Of a DNA stretch of 35,000 nucleotides, positions 34,184 to 35,000 are shown piece by piece. Origin of the DNA: Vicinamibacterales bacterium (GTDB lineage: Bacteria > Acidobacteriota > Vicinamibacteria > Vicinamibacterales > UBA8438); contig CALLXD010000064.1 in the NCBI GenBank assembly GCA_937766455.1, positions 1 to 35,000 of the forward strand, in the 5' to 3' direction. Made by a program: the position numbers and the translations under genes. The notes under the pieces are model-generated. The model worked only from the letters and a program-made list of their open reading frames with translations, was not told where the DNA came from and searched no databases. Position 1 is the first letter of the stretch. Each line of letters starts with the position of its first letter.

Positions 34184-34195
34184 TGTCAAAGAACA
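34184..34195 (-). promoter_or_regulatory. BoxA-like antitermination motif in the 23S-5S spacer
   Basis: TGTTCTTTGACA on the minus strand resembles the boxA consensus TGCTCTTTAACA, with two mismatches. BoxA motifs bind NusB/NusE in rRNA transcripts. The place, between 23S and 5S, is less usual than the leader, so this is tentative. Confidence 0.4.
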
Positions 34196-34314
34196 AACGT
34201 CGAACATTGCCAGACCCCGGACATCGTACGCCTGAGCGTCCCTACGCACAACAACTGAATATCCTACAAACGGTAGTCTCTTCCTTCCACACACATACAC
34301 AGTGAAAAAGAGTA

Positions 34315-35000
<686 letters not shown>

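Overview
The window is a chromosomal stretch of a G+C-rich, Gram-negative-type bacterium. It carries a core housekeeping block, several secreted or lipoprotein-type proteins, a glycolate oxidase locus, an exopolysaccharide gene fragment and the 3' half of an rRNA operon. The mix (c-di-AMP module, M64 peptidase, large sigma/anti-sigma pair, GumC-type autokinase N-terminus) would suit an Acidobacteriota lineage such as Vicinamibacteria. That is an inference from gene content; the 23S and 5S sequences here would settle it.

Positions 1-15331 form a long minus-strand run read from right to left: yebC-ruvC-ruvA-ruvB, fabH, queA, a tRNA with anticodon CAU, tilS-ftsH-folP-cdaA-cdaR-glmM-pdxJ, then a TPR protein, a small YHS-type membrane protein and a class II aldolase cut by the window edge. 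Most neighbours overlap by ATGA, GTGA or TGATG, so much of the run is translationally coupled. It covers Holliday-junction processing, fatty acid initiation, queuosine and lysidine tRNA modification, membrane proteolysis, folate synthesis, c-di-AMP synthesis with its regulator CdaR, peptidoglycan precursor supply and vitamin B6 synthesis. Four of these genes (ftsH, tilS, fabH, ruvB) are each broken by one single-base indel. All four have intact motifs on both sides of the break, which points to consensus sequence errors rather than real loss.

Positions 15387-21044 hold a methyltransferase, a divergent DUF2231 membrane protein, and a minus-strand operon qor-ridA-ggt-SUMF1. The last three products of that operon look exported, and two of them lack residues that define the catalytic families they resemble. 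Positions 21251-27083 hold the three glycolate oxidase subunits in an unusual layout: glcF is on the plus strand, facing glcE and glcD on the minus strand. An M64-type metallopeptidase lies just upstream of glcD.

Positions 27305-30615 run on the plus strand: a large sigma-70-like factor, its probable membrane anti-sigma factor (zinc finger, one membrane span, YCF48/BNR-like outer domain), a two-span small membrane protein and a zinc-dependent alcohol dehydrogenase. Next come a 62-bp tandem duplication of the 3' end of a six-span membrane protein gene and a gene-free 499-bp divergent region. The last protein-coding DNA is a GumC/Wzz-type polysaccharide gene that stops abruptly and runs into the C-terminal part of an unrelated membrane acyltransferase. 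The right end is a terminator, 5S rRNA and the 3' part of 23S rRNA, all on the minus strand. No CRISPR array, insertion sequence or phage gene was recognised.
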